In this document: piece after piece, positions 12,493 through 21,385 of the stretch
How positions within the stretch are numbered: the first letter of the stretch is position 1
Layout: each line of letters begins with the position of its first letter
Assembly (NCBI RefSeq): GCF_032854445.1
Contig: NC_088300.1
Coordinates: 39,148,458-39,212,457 of the forward strand
Length of the DNA stretch: 64,000 nt
Direction: 5' to 3'
From: Liolophura sinensis
Lineage: Eukaryota > Mollusca > Polyplacophora > Chitonida > Chitonidae
Notes under the pieces: generated by a model
Database searches by the model: none
What the model was told of the DNA's origin: nothing
Seen by the model: the letters and a program-made list of their open reading frames with translations, nothing else
Made by a program: the position numbers and the translations under genes

Positions 12493-12638
12493 ATGACCAA
12501 TCACCAAGAAGCACGAGCACTACGGGAGGAGTATGAGATGCTCATAGGCGCGGCCCAGGTACCCAAGGTCCCGCATTGCCTTGGAAGAATTGCAGGGGTT
12601 CCTCGACAGGTATAAAACGGCTGGGAAGCAAGACAACA
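12493..12638 (+). pseudogene. Upstream polymerase-region ORF, first module
   Basis: Begins ATG right after the first leader and encodes MTNHQEARALREEYE, clearly related to MRHHQKERALREEFE at 13,021. Copy 1 is frameshifted after about 15 codons (ATGCTCATAGGCGCGG). The second copy at 52,480 stays open longer (GVRPRYPRSR ...) to a stop after KQDNMSQ. Charged, helical, no known fold recognised. It looks like a duplicated 5' piece of the gene at 13,021. Confidence 0.5.
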
Positions 12639-12908
12639 TGTCTCAATAATTGCCGGTGGCTTCTCATCGGCTCCACGGAGCTCTGTGGTAAGAGTTGTCT
12701 GGAGGAGTACTGCGGCTTCCACCTATACCGTCTGCGGAAAGGTCCTGGCACCCAGCCATGTATTCGCTGTGGTCGGGGTGTTAAAAACCAATTTCGGCTT
12801 TGCGGGGCCTGTGGATATCATAATGTCCAGACGCGTGAAAGGCAGCGGAGGCGGAAGGCTTTCTTGGACGAGTTCAAACGGCTGGCGGCTATCGAAATTT
12901 CATATTAA
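12576..12908 (+). CDS. Zinc-ribbon-like ORF
   Basis: A 110-codon frame whose convincing part runs from about residue 38 (CGKSCLEEYCGFHLYRLRKG) to CIRCGRGVKNQFRLCGACGYH and then a basic helix (RERQRRRKAFLDEFKRLA). CX2C-X10-CX2C is a plausible zinc ribbon and suggests nucleic-acid binding. The first ~35 residues are probably out of the true frame. It ends inside the second leader. In the second copy (52,564-52,815) a deletion removes everything after KNQFR, so only copy 1 keeps the second CX2C. Its role is unknown; by position it may be an N-terminal or upstream partner of the polymerase. Confidence 0.5.
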   Translation: MPWKNCRGSSTGIKRLGSKTTCLNNCRWLLIGSTELCGKSCLEEYCGFHLYRLRKGPGTQPCIRCGRGVKNQFRLCGACGYHNVQTRERQRRRKAFLDEFKRLAAIEISY

Positions 12909-13020
12909 AGAGACACCACTAAGGCATACGACGATATTGCACAACGGCGAGTACAAACAGCTGCCGGCTATCGAAATTTCATATTAGAGAGGCATCGCCA
13001 CTAGGCACACGGCGCATACA

Positions 13021-13612
13021 ATGAGGCACCATCAGAAAGAGCGAGCACTAAGGGAGGAGTTTGAGACGCTCCTAGGTGTGCGGCCCAAGTACCCAAGGTC
13101 CCGCAATGCCTTGGAAGAGTTGCAGGGATCCTCGACAGGCATAAAACGGCTGTGGCTGACTGGAAGAGGCTCAAGACTGACTGCAAGACATCAAGAACTA
13201 ACGAGGAATTGAAGCAAGACGTCAAGAACCCCTCAGTAACGAGAAGTTCGATGAATTGCTAGGCGGAATACAGGGTGAAAAGAAACTAGAATTCACTAAC
13301 GGCCGGGCCATAAGGAATCTCCTCCGGGTCTGGCAGATGGGCGTACCCGAAGGCGTTTGGACGGACCAGTAGCCTTCTTAGAAGAAATTCGAGCCATTAT
13401 TCGCCAGAAGCTAGAAGAAGAGATCCTGGCACTCAACGGGGTTAAGTTCCAACTAGGCCTCAGGTTCAGCTGCGAAAGGCCCACGCCGATGGCAGTGAAG
13501 AGTATACCAGCCCAGTACTCCGCAGCAATCAGGAGGCCCTCCTAGAGGTCGGTGACATTGACGGGGCTCTAGATAAGGCCTTCCCACCATCCAGGAGGCG
13601 CTAGAAAAATGA
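13021..13612 (+). pseudogene. Conserved helper ORF upstream of polymerase
   Basis: Starts ATG after the third leader (MRHHQKERALREEFETLLGV) and in the intact-frame second copy continues through WQMGVPEGVW and a long acidic helical stretch to ALDKAFPTIQEALEK. In copy 1 several one-base deletions break the frame (about 13,130, 13,230 and 13,365). It stops with TGA at 13,610-13,612, overlapping the ATG at 13,609 that opens the polymerase frame (ATGA). Helical and charged; no catalytic motif recognised. It may originally have been the N-terminal part of one long polymerase polyprotein, because one base change at the ATGA would join the two frames. Confidence 0.55.
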
Positions 13613-16519
13613 CACAGCGAGGGTCAGGGTGGGCTGTAAATAGCGTGCAAACACTCTGGCTTGACATTGCAAGGTATCAGACGCTGAGAGGCGGGTCCTA
13701 CATCCCCCTACCTGCAGCCGTGAGTAACAAGAAAGCAGTCATCAACGTGAAGAACAAAGACGACGACTGCCTCCGATGGGCACTTCGGTCTGCCTTATTT
13801 CCAGCCGCAAGAAACCCCCCAGAGACCAACAAAGTATCACCCCAATGATGGTCTTGACTTTGGGGGGATCGACGCCCCCACACCCATCTCTCAGATCCCT
13901 AAAGTGGAGGGGAAGAACGACCTCGCCATCAACGTGTTCGGGTGGGACAAGGGCGTGATCGTGCACCGCCTCAGCAAAGCAGCCCGGCGGCACGCCCCGA
14001 ATCAATCTGCTGCTGATTGAGAAGGCAGGCAAATTCCAATATACGTGGATAAAAGACCTCAATCGGCTCCTATACCAAGAAAGTAAGGCGCCAAATTGCA
14101 AACACTTCTGCGAGCGCTGCCTACACGGCTACACAAGGGAGGACCTGCTCGAGGCGCATAAGCCGGAATGCCGAGGGATTGGCCAGACGGCGGTGAGGGT
14201 GGAAATGCCCCAGGAGGTGGAAAACAAGTTCACCTTCCAGAACCACCACAAACAGCTACCAGCTCCGTTCATCATATATGCCGACATTGAGGCTCTGACC
14301 AAAAGGGTTGAAGGTTCACCGCGAAACCCTACAGAGAGCAGCACTCAAAAGACTCAGCTCCACGAGCCCTGCAGTTACTGCTATGTTGTGGTGCGTTGCG
14401 ACGGCCGCACAAAACCCCCCGTGGAATACAGAGGCTCTGACGCGACGGAACACTTCCTCAGAGCTCTCCGGCAGGAGGAGCGGGAAATACAAAATGTTCT
14501 AGCTAACCCTATAGCCATGAGGATGACTCCCCAGGACTGGCAGGCCCACAACAACGCCGCAACCTGTCACGTGTGTGAGAAGCCTCTAGGAGCCGATTTT
14601 GTGCGCGATCACTGCCATATCACCGGCAAGTACAGAGGCGCGGCCCATAACGCATGCAAACTAAAGTTGCGGCTGGATCCCAAGACAGCCATACCAGTAG
14701 TCTTCCACAACCTACGGGACTACGACGGGCACCTCCTGATGCAAGCCATAAGTAAGGTGGAGGGCCGCATCTCCTGCAACCCCAACAACACGGAAAAGTC
14801 CATCTCCTTCTCGCTGGTGCAGCTCCGCTTCATCGACAGCGTTCAATTCTTACCGACTTCCCTTGACAATCTGGTAGAGGCCAACCAACCTGAGGCTTTC
14901 TACATCACAGCCCGGTATCAGCCTGCCGAAGAAAAACGTAAGTTACTCATACGCAAGGGTGTCTACCCATATGAGTATATGGACTCCCACCTAAAGAGGC
15001 TTTCTACACTAAGCTCAAAGTCTCAGGCATTAGCGATGAGGACTACATCCACGCTCAACAGGTATGGAAGGTATTTGATTGCACCAATCTGGGAGACTGC
15101 ACAGACCTTTACTGCCGCACAGACGTGCTCCTGTTGGCCGATGTGTTTGAGGCCTTCCGGAAGACTTGTTTACGGCAGTATGGATTGGACCCCGCTCACT
15201 ACTTTACGAGCCCAGGTCTCTCGTGGGATGCACTGTTCAAGAAGACCGGGGTAGAGCTGGAGCTGTTGACGGACTATGACCAACATCTCTTCATAGAGAA
15301 GGGGTTGCCAGGAGTAATCTCCATGGTAAGTAAGCGACACGCCATAGCCAATAATCCGCAGGTGGAGGGATACAACCCCGAATGTCCAAACAGCTACATC
15401 CAATACCTAGACGCCAATAATCTATATGGCTGGGCTATGAGTCAGTTTCTTCCAACGGGCGGCTTTCAGTGGGTAGGTGACGCGCAGCGTCTCGGTGAAA
15501 CGATTGCTACCCACCCCCACGACAGTCCTTCTGGTTACATCCTCGAGGTCGACCTAGAGTATCCGGCCGACCTACATAACGGCTACCCTTTAGCCCCGAA
15601 GCATCTGGTGGTCCAGAAGGAGTGGATGTCTGACTATCAGCACGGCCTTCTCGGCAAGAAAGCGCCTACCGAGGTCGAAAAGCTGGTCCCCAACCTCCGC
15701 AACAAGGAACGGTACGTCCTGCACTACCGGAACCTACAGCTGCATCTATGTCTGGGAATGCGCCTGACAAAGGTTCACGGGGCCCTGAGATTCGCCCAGA
15801 GCCCTTGGATGGAACCCTATATCAGGATGAACACCGAGCTCCGAAAAACGGCCGCGAGTAAATTTGAGAAGGGCCTGTATAAGCTAAAGAACAACTCGGT
15901 CTTCGGAAAAACCATGGAGAACCTTTGGAAGCGTGTGGACGTCAAGCTGGTACGCTCTAGAGAAGACGACAAGCTCCGACGCTTGATAGCCAGCCCGAGC
16001 TTCGCACGGGCAAACATATTTGATGATGACCTCGCAGCGATTCAGATGCACAAGACCCGTCTAGTCCTAAACCGACCTATCTACGTGGGCATGAGCATTC
16101 TAGATCTCCCAAAGCACCTGATGCACGACTTCTACTACAACCATATGTAGGCCCAGTACGGAGAGCGCTGCCAGCTCCTCTACACTGACACGGATAGTCT
16201 GCTACTCGAGATTCAGACTGATGATGTTCATAGGGATGCAAAGCCAACATAAAGAAGGCCAAGGACGTGAAAAAGGGTGTTGTGGAAAAGCACATCCGCC
16301 ATAAGCAGTACAAAGAGGCCCTCTTCGAGAAGAAGATCTTCCGTCACGGTATGGACGTGCTGCGATCAGAGCACCACCATATCTACGGACAGCACCTGAA
16401 TAAGGTCTCACTGTCCCCCCGAAGATGGTGTCCACACCCTGCCTTACGGCCATAGAGATGCGGCGCCCGCAGGATGGGCTGGGATGGACGTCCTCATCGA
16501 GGAACTACTAGCGCCGTAG
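13609..16519 (+). pseudogene. Protein-primed family B DNA polymerase, copy 1
   Basis: Replicates the element DNA from a protein primer (known for the family). In order: N-terminal block (SNKKAVINVKNKDDDCLRWA); Cys/His cluster (CERCLHGYTREDLLEAHKPEC); Exo I YADIEAL (Asp at 14,283); an endonuclease-VII-like Zn block (CHVCEKPL ... DHCHITGKYRG, from 14,565); Exo II FHNLRDYDGHLL (14,702); Exo III YCRTDVLLLAD; motif A DANNLYGWAMS (Asp at 15,410); motif B LYKLKNNSVFGKTMEN (about 15,878); motif C YTDTDSLL (from 16,181). Broken by frameshifts near 13,830 and 13,975 (extra A), one near 14,985 shared with copy 2, a TAG at 16,148-16,150 before motif C, and a 169-bp deletion near 16,235. Its end overlaps the convergent integrase gene. 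Confidence 0.9.
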
Positions 16520-17528
16520 AACCCCATCCGGGGGAAGCTGAGTATCGGAAGGCACTATAAGCAACTCTTCACGAAGGAAGCCCCTTCGCGGGCCATCCGA
16601 CATATCGTCTAGATAGTACAGCACGGGCTCATTAGGCTTTGTGACAGAGCGCCCCAGCCGATATATCTCTAGAGACCACACAGGATCAGTCGCGCGACGG
16701 CGACCGCCCTCCAGCTCTCCAGGCTGATAGAGATAAAAAACGCTAACACCCTCGGGGATCTTCCGCTCATTAAGTCCAACGGGGCGAACTGGAACCGTCG
16801 AGGAAGGCTTATGTAGCACCTCTTTTGCCTTGATGGCGTCTTTCGGCGTTTTACCGACCAGTCTCGTTGTCTCGTTATTCAGAGCGTCCACAACAGAGGG
16901 CAGCCGAGCCACCCATTCAGTAGACCGATGCTCGGGGGGGGAGGCGCATCTCCTGGGCGTACTGATGTCCAAAGAGCCGCTCAGCCAGAGTACGGTTGAA
17001 ACGCTCCACTATGCCTTGGTCTCGGTGGATATCCACGCGGCCTCGGTGGACTGTGACATCGTGTTTGGCCAGCAGTAGGCTCACTGCACCCATGAACTCG
17101 CGCCCAGGGTCAACTTGGAGAAGCTTCAGCCATCGAAGGGGTCCCCGCTTGTAAATGCGAGAGAGAGCATCAGCGACTTCTTTGGAATCTTTAGTAGCCA
17201 GAGGTTCCGCCTCCTAGTAGCGAGAAGCGACATCAACAACTGTCAGCGCGTACTTATACAGCTTCCGGCCTCGCCGATCATGTGGTAGAAATAGAAGATC
17301 GGCTTGGTGGATGTCATCCAGCGTGAAAACATCGAAGATAGGCCTCGGTATTTTTCTGGGATGGGGCAAGTATATCTGCCAGATAGCCTGCTTTTCCAGC
17401 CAAGCTCGGACCACATCTTCGGAGACTTTAGGCGCAGTGGCAAGTTTCTGGATGGCCGTGCGGCCCTTCCAGTACCCACGAGGGCTGTAGTAGATATTTG
17501 CCAGGCAAGCAGACACCTTACTAGCCAT
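16508..17528 (-). pseudogene. Polinton integrase (rve/DDE), copy 1
   Basis: Retrovirus-type integrase that inserts the element and makes the 5-6 bp target duplication. Start chosen at ATG 17,528 (MASKVSACLANIYYSPRGYW). The catalytic core shows first Asp in HQADLLFLPHD (residue 77), second Asp in LLQVDPGREFMG (about 17,110) and Glu in DQGIVERFNRTL (about 17,000). The C-terminal part ends GFLREELLIVP. Two lesions: a TAG at 17,214-17,216 after VDVASRY and a frameshift at a G-run near 16,935-16,945 (8 G here, 14 in the second copy). Both copies share the TAG, so the gene was dead before the copies separated. Length without breaks is about 340 codons, normal for the family. The end overlaps the polymerase end by 12 bp. 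Confidence 0.9.
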
Positions 17529-17685
17529 GTCATCAAGGTATTCTAGCAGCCCTCTAACAGATTTCCGACGAAAAAGATGTTAATCGCCCCGGCGTATTTG
17601 CGTGCGCAGAACCACCTCACTACTAAGATCTTTGCCTGCCATACGGCGACGAGCTCGATGGCGAGTCCGGCACAGTCAGTTCGGA
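17529..17685. other. Short spacer between integrase and next gene
   Basis: No gene assigned. It is about 157 bp and may hold the 5' untranslated part of the integrase transcript, read on the minus strand. Confidence 0.3.
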
Positions 17686-18135
17686 TTACTTGGTGAGTTT
17701 TGCGATTCCGTAACTCACACCCCCAACCACACACATTCCCAGGATGACGAAGGTCATTTCGCGGTGTTTTTGATCTTCACTAGGCACACAGAAATCGGAG
17801 AGCTTTGGCTCTGAGCCCAGCAGCGCTTCGCGTGCATCGTGTGTAAGAGTTTTGCCCGTGACCCTAGAATACTCGCGGATTGCAGCGTCGACATCCCGGA
17901 ACGTTTGGACAGCGTGGCCCTGGCGGCGGAGTTCATCGTTGATCCAGTCCAAGCGCTCAGTGCGCTTTCGGGCCCATTTTTCCTGGGCGGCTTGCAGCTG
18001 CTCTACAGCGCGGTCATGGCGCCTCCGCTCTTCGTCGACACCGGAACTCCTCAGCATCGAAAACATATAGCTGCTCCCGCTGAAGGCCAAAGCGTTTACG
18101 AGGGCGCCGCCCATCATCATTGCGATGGAAGCCAT
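17686..18135 (-). CDS. Small two-ended membrane protein (149 aa)
   Basis: Intact in both copies. N-terminus is small and hydrophobic (SIAMMMGGALVNALAFSG), the middle is a charged helix (DEERRRHDRAVEQLQAAQEKW), and the C-terminus is a clear membrane segment (VILGMCVVGGVSYGIAKL). This matches a protein I recognise as recurrent in invertebrate Polintons next to the integrase. Its function is unknown. Two membrane-seeking ends around a coiled middle suggest a structural or membrane role (inference). It is unusual in this element for being unbroken. Confidence 0.75.
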   Translation of the reverse strand: MASIAMMMGGALVNALAFSGSSYMFSMLRSSGVDEERRRHDRAVEQLQAAQEKWARKRTERLDWINDELRRQGHAVQTFRDVDAAIREYSRVTGKTLTHDAREALLGSEPKLSDFCVPSEDQKHREMTFVILGMCVVGGVSYGIAKLTK

Positions 18136-18171
18136 TACTATTGGATTATATTGGGAGGAAGGAGCCCTTGT

Positions 18172-18378
18172 TTAATTAGCAGTTCCTCTCGAAAACATTG
18201 CCAGGCCTACATCTGCAATGACCATGCCGACGTCACGGGGTGTTAAGTCCAGCTTCGGGAGGGCTCCTTTCAGGAACATCTGGCCGAGACGAGCGTACCC
18301 AGTAGCCAGGAGAGAGACCACAGCGGCGTGGTAGGTCGCGTTGACTAGCACTTTTCCGTCACCGGGTGGAGTAGACAT
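18172..18378 (-). CDS. Small conserved Polinton protein (68 aa)
   Basis: Starts ATG 18,378 (MSTPPGDGKVLVNATYHAAV). Mostly hydrophobic, with AVVSLLATGYARLGQMFLKG and DVGMVIADVGLAMFS as likely amphipathic or membrane-associated helices. Intact in both copies, differing by one residue near the end (Arg/Ile). It recurs beside the 149-aa gene in related elements as far as I recall; no function known. Its start overlaps the end of the upstream gene on the same strand by 20 bp. Confidence 0.65.
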   Translation of the reverse strand: MSTPPGDGKVLVNATYHAAVVSLLATGYARLGQMFLKGALPKLDLTPRDVGMVIADVGLAMFSRGTAN

Positions 18379-18838
18379 GCTGCTCTATATAGAAAGGGTC
18401 GCGACGTGTATTCAAATGGAGATTCTTTTCTTGCAGCGTAATATCTGCATCTCGTGCATGTGCTGTATAGCGGCTGCGCCACACGCGTAGCAACACTAGC
18501 ACTGCAAGGCTGCCAACGCCTAATAACGCCAGGGGCGTCCCCCAGTGGGTGATTTGGTGTGCCTACGTAAAATCCGGTTCCTTCGCAAAATCTGTGGCTC
18601 CCCCCTCCTTCGTAGAATCCGGTTCCTTCGGCTGTTTCTTGGTGGAATCAGCTGCGCCAAGCAAAGCAGCCTTTGTCTCGCGAAGTTCGTCCTTGAGCTT
18701 TTTAGCCTTGGCCTTTCTCGCTGCAGCACCCGCTCGACCCGTAGCGACTTTTTTGGGATTCTTCGCAGGGTCGTCATTCGTAGGATCCACTGTCACCCCC
18801 TCCGCTTCCTTCGGGCCTTCCAGATTCGTTGTACTCAT
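18359..18838 (-). pseudogene. Lys/Ala-rich protein with C-terminal TM
   Basis: Start taken at ATG 18,838 (MSTTNLEGPKEAEGVTVDP), because it begins a typical hydrophilic N-terminus. An earlier in-frame ATG at 18,886 exists. Middle is basic and Ala-rich (GRAGAAARKAKAKKLKDELR). A TAG at 18,563-18,565 interrupts it. Beyond the stop the same frame continues into a membrane segment (LALLGVGSLAVLVLLRVW) and ends at TGA 18,359-18,361, overlapping the next ATG. The stop is present in both copies. The unbroken design would be a soluble basic domain tethered by one C-terminal TM. Function unknown. Confidence 0.6.
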
Positions 18839-18882
18839 GTTCCTCTGGATCATACGGATCATTTCTAGGACAGCAGTGGTGT

Positions 18883-19260
18883 TCAACTGAGCTGTGCCAT
18901 GAGCATTGGTCGATTCTCGGGTGGGATAGGTAGGAGCCAGCTGGCCGCCCTTACATATGATCTCAAGAACATACCTCCGAGACCGTTAACCATCCGCGCA
19001 CCGAGCTTAGCCTCGTACCGGTAGTGCAGCCTTTCAACGTCTTCGTCGCTCATGGCGTCGATCTCAGCGGCTGTTACGTCTTTTCCCAGATATCGCTTGG
19101 CCTGCGCACCCACCGCAAGTGCCGCCAGCCTATCCCTGAGCTGCCGTGCATCATCTTGTGGGCTGGGGTCGGGCTGTTGGCTTCTGCCGGGCTGTTGGCT
19201 TCGGCCGGGCTCCTCCTCTGCGCACAGAATCTCGTCTATTATAAGCTCGTCGGTATCCAT
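18883..19260 (-). CDS. Conserved acidic/helical protein, 3'-truncated
   Basis: Starts MDTDELIIDEILCAEEEPG, then a duplicated GRSQQP linker, then a helical domain (QLRDRLAALAVGAQAKRYLG, EIDAMSDEDVERLHYRYEAK) ending LPIPPENRPMLMAQL. The open frame is intact in both copies. By my memory of the family it normally continues for a further domain. Here the coding is cut abruptly and runs directly into the next gene's 5' region, so a deletion probably removed its 3' part. Function unknown. It lies between ATPase and the Lys/Ala-rich gene, on the same strand. Confidence 0.6.
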   Translation of the reverse strand: MDTDELIIDEILCAEEEPGRSQQPGRSQQPDPSPQDDARQLRDRLAALAVGAQAKRYLGKDVTAAEIDAMSDEDVERLHYRYEAKLGARMVNGLGGMFLRSYVRAASWLLPIPPENRPMLMAQLS

Positions 19261-19286
19261 GCTTCATTGGAAAGGGGCGCCTACGT

Positions 19287-19901
19287 CTAATATATAATCT
19301 TAGATGCGGCGGGCGTTTCAGTCATTAGCAGGAGCTTAGAATGCGGATTGTTCTTGAGCTTCTGTCGAACCTCTGCCTTTTCGCTCTCGGCCTCGATGAT
19401 GTGGTTCTACTCCAGGCATTCGTTGAACGAGTGCCGATCTTTGCAGTGGAATAAAGCCACCCACCTTGTCTGCTCGCGAAAGTCTTTGAGGACGGCGTTG
19501 TATTTCTGAGTGAGGACAGAGACGCTTAGCTTTGCATGACGGTCCGAGAAAGCTATGAATGACAGCATTTTTTGTTTCTTCTTCATCGTCTCCAACGCTC
19601 TACAATCATCGATGATGTATAGGGTGGGCTCCCCCTCGAACAATCTGTAGAAAGCTCTCAGACAGTCATTGAGCCGCTCGCCGGGGTCAAAACAATAGAC
19701 CTCAGGGTCAGACAGTATCCATCGCCCCCGGTACGCCTCGTTATGCTTAAGAGTGGGGCACAGGATCACAATGTGATGAAAGAAACCGCGGAAAGGGCCC
19801 TCAAGCAGGTCCAGCATGAAGACTGTTTTGCCGCAGTTCGTCTGCCCACAGATAATTGCGCAGTGGGCGTCATCAATAAAGCGCGCTAACGAATCTACCA
19901 T
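19287..19901 (-). pseudogene. Packaging ATPase (FtsK/HerA, A32-like), copy 1
   Basis: Motor that is expected to pump element DNA into the capsid. Start chosen at ATG 19,901 (MVDSLARFIDDAHCAIICG). Walker A is GQTNCGKT (about residue 20), followed by a beta strand FFHHIVILCPT; Walker B is LYIIDDC. VSVLTQKYN fits the sensor strand and HCKDRHSFNECL the C-terminal part. A TAG at 19,407-19,409 cuts it after 165 residues, with the same frame continuing to a TAG at 19,287. About 200 residues in all, normal for Polinton ATPases. The TAG is shared by copy 2. The sequence up to the stop covers all catalytic motifs, so a shortened protein could still be made (inference). Confidence 0.88.
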
Positions 19902-19914
19902 TCTGGATGTACAG

Positions 19915-21138
19915 CTATATGTCAATGATCACATATAGATATACGTTTAACACGCCGGGATCTTCTCTCTCTTTTGTCACCTGTATCGTAATCCCCTCGC
20001 TGGCGTTCAGAACGCGCCTCCCACTGCCATGCAGCTCGTCATCGTCGGTTGGCCGAAAGTCAAGCCAGAAGGCGTGCTTGTGCGTCAAAAACTCTTCCAG
20101 GGAGACGTCTGCCAGGCTTAAGTCTTTTACGACCCTGGCCACCTCAGGGTCCCGCTTCCGTAGGGATGAGCTGGCGAAGAACTTCTGGACCACGCCTCAT
20201 TGCTGGCACGCCCGCATGCCCTGGCTGTACAGCTGATTGGGGACACCTTCTATTGTGACTTCTACTTTGGTGATCTTCGGGTTGTAGAAGGATTCCGACC
20301 TCCTCCTCCACGGGGTTCCTTTAGTCTCGAACAGCATGAGGATGCCCTTCATTGCTCTCGTGGGCGTGTTCAGGTTTATGTTCCAGAGAGTATCAGACTT
20401 GTCCCTCACAAACTTTCGGTGGCGGAGGACGCGATCATACAGTATGGAGACGCCCCCGGCAAACTGGGTGCGGATCTGTCTAGAGAGCTCCTCTTCGGTG
20501 AACATATCGAACTCTAGGCTGATGTTGTCGATGGTGTAAGTGGCGTCGGCATCGTCTGTTGTCTGAATGACCCGGCCGTAATCGTTCAACGTCAGTTCGT
20601 ACTCCAGTCGGTCGGCCAAGGCACTCTGGTAGAATGGCATGTACCTATCTAGAAGCTCAAAGTCTAGCGGAATGTGGAACAGGCTGCCAAAGGCGCGAGC
20701 GATGGCATTTTCTCCAGCATCGTCGTCACTTACGTCCTCCGCTCCGACTCAAAGTTTAAGCATGTTTTCTCTGCCGATTCCTTGGTAGGTCGCATTCTGC
20801 CGTTCATTTTTGGTCAGCCATAAGTCGCCGTAGCAATGAAACACATCAGAGTCGTCGATGGACATTACCTCATTCCCACTGATTTTGATCTTGACTACTG
20901 CGCGTCCGAGATTCCCGACCACTGTGGCGTTCGGGTCGGGTGAATTGATCGCGATCAAGAAGGCCAAGCGCACGGTACCGGGCACAATGACGTCATTTGT
21001 GCCGAGGTTGGGGAAGCGGACCAAGAGTTGTTGATTCTGGTCGATCGTACACGGGTTGTTGGTGACGACCAAGGACTGCCGTACACCTTGTACCCAACGA
21101 GGTTTACGGAGTGTTCTGAAGGGGTTTAACCTGCGTCC
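19915..21138 (-). pseudogene. Major capsid protein, copy 1
   Basis: Double-jelly-roll type capsid protein by family resemblance. Recognisable blocks are WVQGVRQSL (near 21,090), NQQLLVRFPNLGTNDVIVP, VFHCYGDLWLTKNERQNATY, MPFYQSALADRLEYEL (from 20,640), LYDRVLRHRKFVRDKSDTLW, NPKITKVEVTIEGVPNQLYS and SEGITIQV. Three open pieces in one frame are separated by TGA at 20,749-20,751 and TGA at 20,197-20,199; the last piece ends at TAG 19,915-19,917. No ATG starts it: the open frame begins after a TAG at 21,139, so the true start is lost. Both TGAs are also in copy 2. Total about 400 codons, shorter than some capsid proteins of the class. Confidence 0.85.
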
Positions 21139-21193
21139 CTATGCATCCATTGTTGTATTGAAGGCATACCTTGCATTGTTCAATACGAACATT

Positions 21194-21379
21194 ATGGCAG
21201 ACATTGACATTGTTGACCAGGCGTTCGACGACGCCCAAGAGGACAACATCATCGAACAGACCACTCTCCGTGCAGGTGGTGATGTCCAGATCGGGGTGGT
21301 TCCCGAGCAACAAACCTTGGATGTGGACCTCAAATCCCAAGATGGAAGGCTGTTAGTGTTCACCGTGAATGAATATTAA
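21194..21379 (+). CDS. Small acidic ORF (61 aa)
   Basis: ATG 21,194 gives MADIDIVDQAFDDAQEDNII and then a VPEQQTLDVDLKSQDGRL end. Very acidic. It is divergent from the capsid gene and followed seven bp later by the next ATG. In the second copy it differs by an in-frame 6-bp insertion (two extra Asp), so the frame is preserved. That supports, weakly, a real coding sequence. Not recognised; could be a small regulator or the N-terminal part of the following gene. Confidence 0.5.
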   Translation: MADIDIVDQAFDDAQEDNIIEQTTLRAGGDVQIGVVPEQQTLDVDLKSQDGRLLVFTVNEY

Positions 21380-21385
21380 GATGTC

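Larger units (their letters stand above)
12418..13020 (+). repeat. Leader module repeated three times
   Basis: The same 60-75 bp leader (GGCTATCGAAATTTCATATT, then AGAGACATCGC, CTAGGCATACGGCG, ATTGCACAACGGCG) occurs at 12,418-12,492, 12,884-12,957 and 12,962-13,020. The first and third copies lead directly into an ATG with similar following codons. The second copy of the large duplication keeps only the first leader. Confidence 0.85.

Noticed and set aside
16508-17528. A retrovirus or LTR retrotransposon because of the rve integrase.
   Set aside because: No reverse transcriptase, gag or LTR is present; the integrase sits in a Polinton gene set with inverted ends.
18545-18890. Plus-strand ORFs of 107-113 codons.
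   Set aside because: Antisense shadows of the Lys/Ala-rich minus-strand gene; Ser/Phe/Arg-rich and not protein-like.
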